NCBI GenBank assembly: GCA_958410215.1
Contig: CATYOF010000003.1
Span: 1 to 64,000 of the forward strand
DNA from: an uncultured Cryptobacterium sp.
GTDB taxonomy: Bacteria > Actinomycetota > Coriobacteriia > Coriobacteriales > Eggerthellaceae
Direction: 5' to 3'
DNA length: 64,000 nt
Position numbers and translations under genes: made by a program. Positions 33,687-41,372 of this stretch are shown here, in pieces (position 1 is the stretch's first letter; each line of letters starts with the position of its first letter). The notes below the pieces were generated by a model that saw only the letters and a program-made list of their open reading frames with translations, had not been told where the DNA came from and made no database searches.

Positions 33687-34757
33687 CTAACGATTCGCCT
33701 TGAGGCGTGCAAACAGATTCGTACTATTTTGTCGAACCCATGAAATTACCGAGCTCTGCATCATAGTCAAGTTGACATTGCCCATTTTCAAGGGACAGAG
33801 TACTACGCCCATCATTTTGGTGCGTGGTTTAGCAAGCTTTAATGCTTCACGTGCTTGAGGCGTGGAAATCATTGCGCGAATCGCGGCACGCTTCTCTTCA
33901 GAGGATAAGGTGCAGTTGCGATTAGTGATATTCTCGATGCATCCAACTAATCGTTCTGCATAGCGGCGGGCTAAGAATTCGCGCACTTCAGGGGTGTCGA
34001 TGCCCCAGTACTCAAATAATTCCTTCATCCACTGATGCTCTTCTTCGCGCTTATCGTACATGTCGGCACGATATTTAGTATTTTCGCTTTCTGCACGTGC
34101 GCGAAGGAAATGATAATAGTGGCCATCTAGACAGCCTACTCGCTCAACATCGCGCATTACTTCCAAATTGAAAGGCAAATCATCCCAGAAAGTAGTAGGG
34201 AAGCGCAGATTATGCTTATTAAGGTATTCGCGACGATACAATTTATTCCACGGCGCATAGAGAAGCTGTGCGTCAAAAAGCTTATAGGCTTCGTTTCGGA
34301 ATTCCTCACGACTTGCAAAAATTTTATTGGGTGCATTGCGTAATTCGCGATAATAACGACCTTCATTATCGTAATACGTGTCAATGGTGAAGCCTGTTAC
34401 AAGCAGATCAAGATCATGTTCAGCAGCAACGCTATACATGTCGGAGAGCATTTCGGGATCGCACCAGTCATCTCCGTCCATAAAATATAGGTAGGTTCCA
34501 CGAGCGATTGCAATTGCTGCGTTGCGAGCGCTTGCAGCCCCAGCATTTTCTTGATGAATGACGCGGATGCGCATATCGTAGTCGGCAAGCAAGTCGCACA
34601 GTTCAGCACTTCCGTCAGTGCTTCCATCGTCCACAAGCAGAATCTCGTAACTTCTAAACGTTTGGTTCTGCAGCGAATTAACTGCACGGTGAAGCCAAGG
34701 TTTCACGTTGTAAACCGGAATAATGATGCTTATAGAAGGACTATGAGACAATTGCAA
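33687..34757 (-). CDS. Family 2 glycosyltransferase
   Basis: A 356-residue GT-A enzyme: SIIIPVYNVKPWLHRAV, LVDDGSTDGSAELCD, FMDGDDWCDPEM (metal motif) and the acceptor-side WNKLYRREYL. It resembles capsule/wall GT2 enzymes but lies ~9 kb from the main polysaccharide locus and is flanked by unrelated genes. The start is TTG 34,757 preceded by GGAAGAAG; there is no nearby ATG that keeps the conserved N-terminus. Confidence 0.88.
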   Translation of the reverse strand: MQLSHSPSISIIIPVYNVKPWLHRAVNSLQNQTFRSYEILLVDDGSTDGSAELCDLLADYDMRIRVIHQENAGAASARNAAIAIARGTYLYFMDGDDWCDPEMLSDMYSVAAEHDLDLLVTGFTIDTYYDNEGRYYRELRNAPNKIFASREEFRNEAYKLFDAQLLYAPWNKLYRREYLNKHNLRFPTTFWDDLPFNLEVMRDVERVGCLDGHYYHFLRARAESENTKYRADMYDKREEEHQWMKELFEYWGIDTPEVREFLARRYAERLVGCIENITNRNCTLSSEEKRAAIRAMISTPQAREALKLAKPRTKMMGVVLCPLKMGNVNLTMMQSSVISWVRQNSTNLFARLKANR

Positions 34758-35246
34758 TCTTCTTCCAATAACGACCGATACAAGCGCGCTTTTAGGCGTG
34801 CGAAACAGTGCGCAAAGCCAGATGCCCTTTTGTTCGTAACGAATAGTAACAATTTCGCTACGAATTAAAGGTTCATCAAGTCATTCTATACAAAGGCATG
34901 CGTAAGAGTTGTGGAGAGCGTATGTGTTCAAACTACCTCCATGTATTCGAGGACACCTTAGCCTTTTTGGTTGCTCTTTTTGAAGCTTTACTTTGTTGGA
35001 GGCTTTTCTTTTGTAGAGGGGAGCTTCTCAAAGAGAAGACTGCGCCTTTAAAAGGACCCCTCCCTGATGAACTGAACCCACCCCTGATGAACTTTTACGA
35101 GGAAGTTCTTAGTGGGGTGCGGGGTTGTGTGAAGTATTGCCAATGAATACCCTTTGGTGACCAAATACGGTATATAATCATGATTTGGCGTTTGCGAGTC
35201 CGTTTCGCCAAGCAGGTAAAGAACGAACTAGAACCAGGAGGGGCTC
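34758..35246. other. 489-bp intergenic region
   Basis: No convincing gene. An 82-codon frame (34,898-35,146) has no ribosome site or recognisable domain. A hairpin at 35,079-35,119 (CACCCC/GGGGTG and GAACTT/AAGTTC with an internal loop) has no T tail. The last ~90 bases hold the wecA promoter region, described separately. Confidence 0.5.
35153..35211 (+). promoter_or_regulatory. Promoter region of the WecA/TagO-like gene with operator-like palindrome
   Basis: TTTGGT-G-ACCAAA (35,153-35,165) is a 13-bp perfect palindrome just upstream of a consensus -10 TATAAT (35,173-35,178). There is no good -35, so the palindrome overlaps where RNA polymerase would bind. Downstream, TTGGCG (35,185-35,190) / CGCCAA (35,206-35,211) can form a leader hairpin. 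A regulated promoter is likely. Confidence 0.6.
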
Positions 35247-36401
35247 ATGAATTGGCTTGAGTATGCCGTGCTCTTCCTTGTTGCGGGCTCAGTCACTATT
35301 GCTCTTGTTCCTGCGGTGAAACGCTTGGCTGTTCGTCTTGACGCCATTGATTATCCTAGTGCTCGACGAGTAAACATGCTTCCTATTCCTCGTTTAGGTG
35401 GGGTGGCAATTCTAGGCGGCATCATTGCTGCTCTCATAGTGCTTGGCCTAGGTATGACTTTTTTAGGGTGGGATAATCCCTTCGCTCCAAATGACGACAT
35501 TACTCCTAATTATGTGGGAGTGTTTATAGGTATCTTGTTTATGTTTGGTGTTGGTGCGGTGGATGATGTCGTAGATCTAAGCCCTAAAGTAAAAATGCTC
35601 GGCCAAATTATTGCTGCCTGTATCGTAGCGGGATCAGGGTTGTTGCTCGCAAACATCCACAATCCTATTGGCGAAGGCTATATTGAATTTGGATGGGTTG
35701 CGTATCCTTTAACCGTATTTTATTTGGTTGCTTTTGCGAACATTATCAACTTAATTGATGGTCTTGATGGCTTAGCGGCAGGCATCACTGCAATCTCGGC
35801 AGCTACGATTTTGTTGTTTGCAGTTTGGACCGATCGTCCTGATGCTGCGGTCTTTAGTGTTTTGCTGCTGGGTGCTTGCATTGGGTTTCTGAAAGATAAT
35901 TTTTATCCTGCTTCTATTTTTATGGGCGACTCGGGTGCTCTTTTGCTGGGCTTTTCGCTTGGCATCATTTCACTTTTTGCGGTGGCTCGTTCTACTCTTT
36001 TTGTTTCTTTGCTGGTTCCTATCCTGGCGGCAGGTGTTCCGATTCTCGATACTTTTTTCGCGATTGTGCGACGCAAGCGCGAACATCGTCCCATCGATGT
36101 GGCAGACAAAGGACATATCCATCATCGCTTAATGCGTGCGGGATTTAGTCAGCGTGCTACGGTCTTAATTATGTGGGGCTGGACGATAATGCTGTCTGCT
36201 TGTGCGATTGTTATTACGGTGGCAGATAATCTGGTTCGCATTCCTATTTTCTTGGTTGCAGCAGGTGTTACGGTGTATGCCATCGTTAAATTACGCCTTT
36301 TGGGCGATGCACTACGCCATCATTTCAATCCGCGTACCAAGCCAAATCGTTCCGAGAAGAATGCTGATGGTGCAAACGATAATGTTCAGGATGAGGCTTG
36401 A
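35247..36401 (+). CDS. Undecaprenyl-phosphate glycosyl-1-phosphate transferase (WecA/TagO type)
   Basis: A 384-residue MraY-superfamily membrane enzyme with ~10-11 helices. Conserved cytoplasmic motifs are GAVDDVVDLSPKVKM (catalytic Asp pair), NLIDGLDGLAAG, FMGDSGALLLGF and the His-rich HIHHRLMRAGFSQR that sets the WecA/TagO branch apart from MraY. It transfers N-acetylhexosamine-1-phosphate to undecaprenyl phosphate, the first step of wall polysaccharide or teichoic acid. It could prime the polymer of the 1-24.6 kb locus. GGAGG precedes ATG 35,247. Confidence 0.95.
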   Translation: MNWLEYAVLFLVAGSVTIALVPAVKRLAVRLDAIDYPSARRVNMLPIPRLGGVAILGGIIAALIVLGLGMTFLGWDNPFAPNDDITPNYVGVFIGILFMFGVGAVDDVVDLSPKVKMLGQIIAACIVAGSGLLLANIHNPIGEGYIEFGWVAYPLTVFYLVAFANIINLIDGLDGLAAGITAISAATILLFAVWTDRPDAAVFSVLLLGACIGFLKDNFYPASIFMGDSGALLLGFSLGIISLFAVARSTLFVSLLVPILAAGVPILDTFFAIVRRKREHRPIDVADKGHIHHRLMRAGFSQRATVLIMWGWTIMLSACAIVITVADNLVRIPIFLVAAGVTVYAIVKLRLLGDALRHHFNPRTKPNRSEKNADGANDNVQDEA

Positions 36402-36413
36402 TCTTTCGAGTGT

Positions 36414-36497
36414 CACATTTCGATCATCATGCTTCGGGCACCACATTTCGAACATCACGCTTTGGGCGTCGCATTTCGAATATTACGCTTTGGTCAC
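36414..36497 (+). repeat. Three 28-bp degenerate tandem repeats after the WecA/TagO-like gene
   Basis: Copies at 36,414-36,441, 36,442-36,469 and 36,470-36,497 each follow the pattern CRCATTTCGAAYATYACGCT plus TYGGGCRY. The unit length is exactly 28 in all three. The array starts 12 bases after the stop and fills the gap between convergent genes. Confidence 0.8.
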
Positions 36498-36515
36498 CAG
36501 TGCCTTGTATTCCCT

Positions 36516-39500
36516 TTATTCAACACTCTTTAACGCTTCAATCATGTCAATCTTAGCCAGGGCGCGATTCGAGAGCAGAGCTACAAGCCAGGCGAAGAAT
36601 AAGGTTAAGGCACACGCATAAACATAACTTAAGGGTTCAATCGTGACCGCAAAATAAATAGACGGCATCTTCAGCACGTAGGTGAGTGATTGACTGAACG
36701 CATAACCTAAAGGAATGCCGCATATCATGCCAAGTGCGGTAAGCAAAATGGTCTCTTTGTTTACATAGTGATTAACTTCGCGTTTACGAAAGCCCAAAAC
36801 TTTGATAGTTGCTAGCTCGCGAATACGCTCAGAGATATTGGTTGTAGAGAGTGTGAACAACACCACAAAGGCAAGAGCGGCCGCTAATACGATAATGACG
36901 TACACCACGGTATTAATGAGCGAGAAGGATTGCGAGAATTCTTCGCTCATTTTTTGAGTGCTTGTTACGGTCATAAAGGTTTCGTTGTCGGTAAGCTCAT
37001 TGGCAAATGCTTCTTGTTCTGCAGCGTCATCGCTTACGAGGTTGATGAAAAAGCCATTTAGGTCTGCTGAAGTGCCGAAATACTTTTCATAAGTGCTTTC
37101 GGTAAGGTAGGCAGCATTACCTAGGTAGTTATCAATAACGTACTGAACGGGGACATCCGCCTGTTTTAGAGTACTTGTTTCTACATGAGCACTTCCGCCT
37201 TCTGGAATGCCAAGGAGCTCTGCTGCGTTTCTTGTGAGTAGCATCCCTTCATCGGAAAGCTCGCAAGGGCTATCTGCGGAGGTGCGGGTATTGATGAAAT
37301 CCGATAGAGAAGTCCCGTCAGGCACAATAAAAAGCTGAAGACTTTCTTTTGCTTCGCTCGTAGTGCTTCCCGCAGAAGATGTGTCTGTTTCGCTGTTGGG
37401 TGAAGCGGGCGAGCTTACAGTAACGCTGTCAACGCTGAGGGGCTGAACTGAAGAGATGCGCGTATCTTCTTCGAGGGTTTGAAGTGATGCGTCGAAATCC
37501 TCCTGATTTACCACGGCGAGCACATCGTAGCGATTGATATCGTTATATTGCATTACCGAAAGAGCGTGAACGGAGTCGCGAATAGCAAAACCGCAGATCA
37601 AAAGAGCCATACATCCCATAATGCCAAAAATGGTCATGAGGAAACGCTTTTTATAGCGGAAGATGTTGCGCGCGGTAACTTTATTTAAGAAGGACATGCG
37701 ATTCCAGAGCGGAGTTATGCGTTCCAAGAAAATACGGGAACCAGCTTTGGGTGCTTTTGGACGCATGAGAGCGGCAGGGGTTTGTTTTAGTTCAGAACGG
37801 CAGGCAAGTATAGCAGCTCCTGCAATTCCGATAATGAAGAATAGTACGCTCCCTATTCCATACAGGGCATCAAAGGAATAGAGATATTCAGGGATTTGAT
37901 ACATGGCTTCAAAAACAACCGAGAACAAGAAGGTGGGGAATACGATAAAACCGCATACACCTCCAAGGATGCCACCAATAAGGGAAGCGCCTAAGGCATA
38001 CATTAAGTATTTCATCAGTATGGTATGGCGGCTGTAGCCTAAGGATTTGTATGTTCCAATAAGGCTTCGTTCTTCTTCAACCATGCGTGTAATGGTGGTA
38101 AGGGCAATAAGAACTGCAACGATAATAAAGACAACAGGAAATACTAAGCCGATAGCTTCAATAGAGGAAGCGTCACTTTCGACGCTGGTGTATCCTGCAT
38201 TGGAATCGCGCGTTTGAATGTACCATTGTGCTGCTTCAATATCGTCAACTTCAGCGCGAGCATCAGCGATTTGTTGAAGGGCATCTGCTTTAGTTTTTTC
38301 ATACTCTTGGCGTTGGGTATCAAGCTCGGTTTGCCCTGCTTGCAATTCTTTTTCGCCTGCTGCGATCTGCTGTTCACCTGAGGTAATTTCTTGCTTGCTT
38401 GCTTCGAATTGCTGGCGTGCAGAGGCAAGTGCGGTTTCGCCTTCGGTGATTTGAGAAAGCTGAGTGTTGAGTTGTTGTTCGGTGGTCTCAAGTGTCTTTA
38501 GTTGCTCGTCAAGAGGGGCAAGCCGGTCTGCGCGTTTTTGTTCGATCGCTTGTAGTGCTGCCTGATAAGTAGTCTCGTCTATTAACCCCTGATCAAGGGC
38601 CGCTTGTGCATCTTTAATTTGTGCATCACATGCAGCATTTATCTGTTGTATGCCACTTTCAATTTGGGTGCGTCCTTCAGTAACCTGGTTAAGACCCTCT
38701 TCAATTTGCGCACGTCCTTCTTTGAGCTGTTGGGCCTGTGCTTCCAGCTCGGCTTCGCCATCGGCGAGCTGTTGCCTACCTTCGGCAAGTTGCGATTTGC
38801 TTGCATTGAGTTCTTCCCAGCCGTCGTCAATTTGAGCTTGGGCATCGGCAAGCTGGGATTCAGCTTCCGCAAATCCATCTTGCGCTTCAGCTTCCTGCTC
38901 ATCGATAGTTGCCTGGGCATCCTGCTTTATTTCATCAGTGCGAGCCTGCTCGCGTTCGGTACGCAAGGTTTCAAGATTATCCACAACCGTGTTAATGAGG
39001 GAGGTGTACTGATCTGAATAACTTGATATTCCGTCAGCGTTTGCTGCTTTTATGTATATCGTGGTGAAGGTATCGGCCACTTCGGGATCAACCGCATCCG
39101 CTGTTACGAAAAAGCAGCAATCGGGAGAAGCGCTCGCGCGAATTGCGATAGGACCAGTAGGGTTGGTCAGCTCTGTTGGATCGATTACCGTGCCAGTAAT
39201 GGTGTATTCGGTGCGCTTAAAAAGAGCGTCAGAGCCGTTGTCTTCAAGGGTTACGGTATCCCCTATGGATGCCCCAGAAACATCCAAATAATTTTGAGTG
39301 ACCGCAATTTCGTTTGAAGCGGTTGGTAATTCTCCTGAAACCAGATAGGGCTCATTGATGCCGCTCTCAGAGAGCACTTTTACTTCAACGCTTAAGCGTG
39401 ACGATCCTGCATCGGTATACGTGTCTTCTGTCCAGGTGCCTTCCGCCTGTTGGACGCCATCAATTTTCGAAACGGCTTCTACATCATCGGCGCTCAGACC

Positions 39501-39698
39501 AAGGGTGGATTGAATGGAAACATCATAGAGCTGTTGCGAATCGAAGAATGCATCGGCAGAATTGCGCAGGTCAAAGCAGGAAGCGCGCAGACCAGTAACC
39601 ATCGTTACGCCAAGTACGCATATAACCAGGATGGAGATAAAGCGCTTGCGGCTTTGAACGATGGTTCGCCATATGTCTTTCCTAAACGCGTGTGCCAT
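36516..39698 (-). CDS. FtsX-type ABC permease with long coiled coil
   Basis: A 1060-residue permease. An N-terminal helix (FISILVICVLGVTMVTGL) is followed by an extracytoplasmic domain, a ~250-residue coiled coil (~240-490, Glu/Gln/Ala-rich heptads such as QLAEGRQQLADGEAELEAQ), the first FtsX domain (~510-660), a second extracytoplasmic domain and a second FtsX domain near the C-terminus. Such giant MacB/FtsX-like permeases act as mechanotransmission or efflux machines rather than simple channels. The partner ATPase lies 27 bases upstream. The coiled coil probably forms an extracellular stalk. Substrate unknown. Confidence 0.9.
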   Translation of the reverse strand: MAHAFRKDIWRTIVQSRKRFISILVICVLGVTMVTGLRASCFDLRNSADAFFDSQQLYDVSIQSTLGLSADDVEAVSKIDGVQQAEGTWTEDTYTDAGSSRLSVEVKVLSESGINEPYLVSGELPTASNEIAVTQNYLDVSGASIGDTVTLEDNGSDALFKRTEYTITGTVIDPTELTNPTGPIAIRASASPDCCFFVTADAVDPEVADTFTTIYIKAANADGISSYSDQYTSLINTVVDNLETLRTEREQARTDEIKQDAQATIDEQEAEAQDGFAEAESQLADAQAQIDDGWEELNASKSQLAEGRQQLADGEAELEAQAQQLKEGRAQIEEGLNQVTEGRTQIESGIQQINAACDAQIKDAQAALDQGLIDETTYQAALQAIEQKRADRLAPLDEQLKTLETTEQQLNTQLSQITEGETALASARQQFEASKQEITSGEQQIAAGEKELQAGQTELDTQRQEYEKTKADALQQIADARAEVDDIEAAQWYIQTRDSNAGYTSVESDASSIEAIGLVFPVVFIIVAVLIALTTITRMVEEERSLIGTYKSLGYSRHTILMKYLMYALGASLIGGILGGVCGFIVFPTFLFSVVFEAMYQIPEYLYSFDALYGIGSVLFFIIGIAGAAILACRSELKQTPAALMRPKAPKAGSRIFLERITPLWNRMSFLNKVTARNIFRYKKRFLMTIFGIMGCMALLICGFAIRDSVHALSVMQYNDINRYDVLAVVNQEDFDASLQTLEEDTRISSVQPLSVDSVTVSSPASPNSETDTSSAGSTTSEAKESLQLFIVPDGTSLSDFINTRTSADSPCELSDEGMLLTRNAAELLGIPEGGSAHVETSTLKQADVPVQYVIDNYLGNAAYLTESTYEKYFGTSADLNGFFINLVSDDAAEQEAFANELTDNETFMTVTSTQKMSEEFSQSFSLINTVVYVIIVLAAALAFVVLFTLSTTNISERIRELATIKVLGFRKREVNHYVNKETILLTALGMICGIPLGYAFSQSLTYVLKMPSIYFAVTIEPLSYVYACALTLFFAWLVALLSNRALAKIDMIEALKSVE

Positions 39699-39724
39699 AA
39701 CTACCTACTGGATCGCTTGTTTCG

Positions 39725-40426
39725 CTACCATTCGATTTCTGCGATAGGCGCAGGATGCTTGTTTATTTCAGTGGAGGTGACGCGACCACTGTTTACCCGA
39801 ATAACGCGATCTGCCATGGGGGCAAGCGCGGCGTTGTGCGTAATGATGAGAGTGGTCATGCCGCTTGTGCGACACATGTCTTGCAAGAGCTGCAAGATTT
39901 GTTTGCCTGTTTTGTAGTCCAGCGCGCCTGTGGGTTCGTCGCATAAAAGAAGTTTAGGATTTTTTGCTAACGCACGAGCAATGGCTACACGTTGTTGTTC
40001 GCCACCTGAAAGTTGGGTGGGGAAGTTGTTTAAACGATTGCTAAGACCAACCTGCATCAGCGTTTCGGCAGCATCAAGCGAATCGGGACAGATTTGAGAA
40101 GCCAGTTCGACGTTTTCTTTTGCAGTAAGCGTCGGAACTAAATTGTAGAACTGAAAAACAAAGCCAACTGCGGAGCGACGATATTCAACTAACTGTGATT
40201 CATTGCATTGGGCAATGTCAGTACCATCCACCAACACACTACCCGACGTTGCACTGTCCATGCCGCCTAAAATGTTGAGTGCCGTAGTTTTACCTGCGCC
40301 AGAAGCACCCAGAATGATGGCCAGCTCTCCCTGTTCTACGCAAAAAGATGCACCATCAAGGGCGCGTATTTCCGTTGCGCCGGACCCGTAACATTTCACC
40401 ACATTGTTGAATTCGATATAGGCCAT
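39725..40426 (-). CDS. ABC ATPase (LolD/MacB class) partner of the FtsX permease
   Basis: A 233-residue ATPase: Walker A GASGAGKTT, LSGGEQQRVAIARALA signature, LLCDEPTGALD Walker B, and the ITHN switch His. The EPTGALD form marks the LolD/MacB/FtsE class that partners FtsX permeases. The frame extends 23 codons further, but ATG 40,426 begins the normal MAYIEFNNVVKCYG N-terminus. No good ribosome site is visible. It is the first gene of a two-gene operon. Confidence 0.92.
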   Translation of the reverse strand: MAYIEFNNVVKCYGSGATEIRALDGASFCVEQGELAIILGASGAGKTTALNILGGMDSATSGSVLVDGTDIAQCNESQLVEYRRSAVGFVFQFYNLVPTLTAKENVELASQICPDSLDAAETLMQVGLSNRLNNFPTQLSGGEQQRVAIARALAKNPKLLLCDEPTGALDYKTGKQILQLLQDMCRTSGMTTLIITHNAALAPMADRVIRVNSGRVTSTEINKHPAPIAEIEW

Positions 40427-40618
40427 ACAAGGATTGCTTTCTCGCGATAGGTATGTCAAACAAAGATAGGGTCTGCCGCATAGGCGGTTAAGCAAACGGT
40501 TGCACAGACGAATTGTTCGACGTATCCCATGAACTGCTTTTATGTACCTTTATATATGAGTATAGGAGAAAAGAAGCCTTACAAAAGGGTCAGTTAGAAG
40601 GCTTTTGTCTTAAACACA

Positions 40619-40648
40619 CAACAAGCCCGCACGGGGCGGGCTTGTTGC
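40619..40648 (-). terminator. Intrinsic terminator of hsp20
   Basis: CAACAAGCCCGC / GCGGGCTTGTTG flank a short loop (ACGGG region, ~40,620-40,646). On the minus strand a T-rich tail (TGTGTTT) follows. It lies ~55 bases after the hsp20 stop. A second weaker hairpin (AAGCCTT/AAGGCTT, 40,576-40,606) lies just beyond. Confidence 0.8.
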
Positions 40649-40701
40649 TAGAGGATGCGCAAAGGAAAGGGTGTCAAAATGCGCAGGAGGAAAGGAATTA
40701 A

Positions 40702-41142
40702 TTAGTCGATGGAGATCAAACGCTTGCGATCCTCAGGCTTTGGCAATTCTTTCTTTGGAACATTAATCTTCAAAATGCCGTTGTCGAATTTAGCGGAAAT
40801 ATCCTCTTCAGAAATATCGTCGCCAACATAGAAGCTACGACGGCAAGAACCAACGAAACGCTCCTTACGCAAGTAGGATCCCTTTTCGTCCTTATCTTCA
40901 GTCTTCTGCTCGGTGTGAGCATTGATGGTCAGATAACCTTCATCCAAAGCAATTTCCACGTTTTCTTTCTTGAAGCCAGGAAGGTCAATATCGAGCTCAT
41001 AAGCTTCAGGAGTTTCCTTAATATCAGTTTTCATTAAAGAAGCGCTCGTGGTCTTTGGAGTGGTGTCATTGAAGAATCCGAAATCGAAAGGATCGCTCAA
41101 AAAGTCATTAAAGAAGTTTCTACGTGCCAGCATGTTTATCAT
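40702..41142 (-). CDS. Hsp20 family small heat-shock protein
   Basis: A 146-residue alpha-crystallin-domain chaperone. The N-terminus has FNDFLSDPFDFGFFND; the core runs from ETPEAYELDIDLPGFKKENVEIALDEGYLTI to FDNGILKINVPK, the A-x-x-x-n-G-v-L signature region. It binds unfolding proteins without ATP. GAGGATGA precedes ATG 41,142. A CIRCE element lies ~70 bp upstream, pointing to HrcA control. Confidence 0.95.
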   Translation of the reverse strand: MINMLARRNFFNDFLSDPFDFGFFNDTTPKTTSASLMKTDIKETPEAYELDIDLPGFKKENVEIALDEGYLTINAHTEQKTEDKDEKGSYLRKERFVGSCRRSFYVGDDISEEDISAKFDNGILKINVPKKELPKPEDRKRLISID

Positions 41143-41213
41143 CCTCTTTCGTATGTGTGCGATGACTGGTTGCTCATCGCGTCTCTTTGTTCACTTGGTA
41201 TAATAGCGCGGTT

Positions 41214-41240
41214 TTAGCACTCTAAGCCCGAGAGTGCTAA
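41214..41240. promoter_or_regulatory. CIRCE element (HrcA operator)
   Basis: TTAGCACTC (41,214-41,222), nine-base spacer, GAGTGCTAA (41,232-41,240): an exact match to the classical CIRCE consensus. It lies between hsp20 (minus) and the gene at 41,373 (plus). A plus-strand -10 TATAAT (41,199-41,204) is just to its left. Reading the same bases on the minus strand gives TATTAT for hsp20. Confidence 0.93.
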
Positions 41241-41372
41241 TTTGGTACCGTTTCGTAAGAGTTCAACAACTTAGTAAATAATGTAGAGAAACTAGAGAGA
41301 AAAATGCGTGAATGAGTAGATAAACAAATCAAATTATTTCGAGAAATAAATCAAAACTGATACCATTACGAT

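Noticed and set aside
34898..35146. 82-codon frame in the gap before the WecA/TagO-like gene
   Set aside because: No ribosome site, no recognisable domain, odd composition (Cys-rich, mixed), and it overlaps a hairpin. Treated as chance.
40513..40701. 62-codon plus-strand frame between the ABC ATPase and hsp20
   Set aside because: It crosses the hsp20 terminator hairpin and has no ribosome site or recognisable motif.
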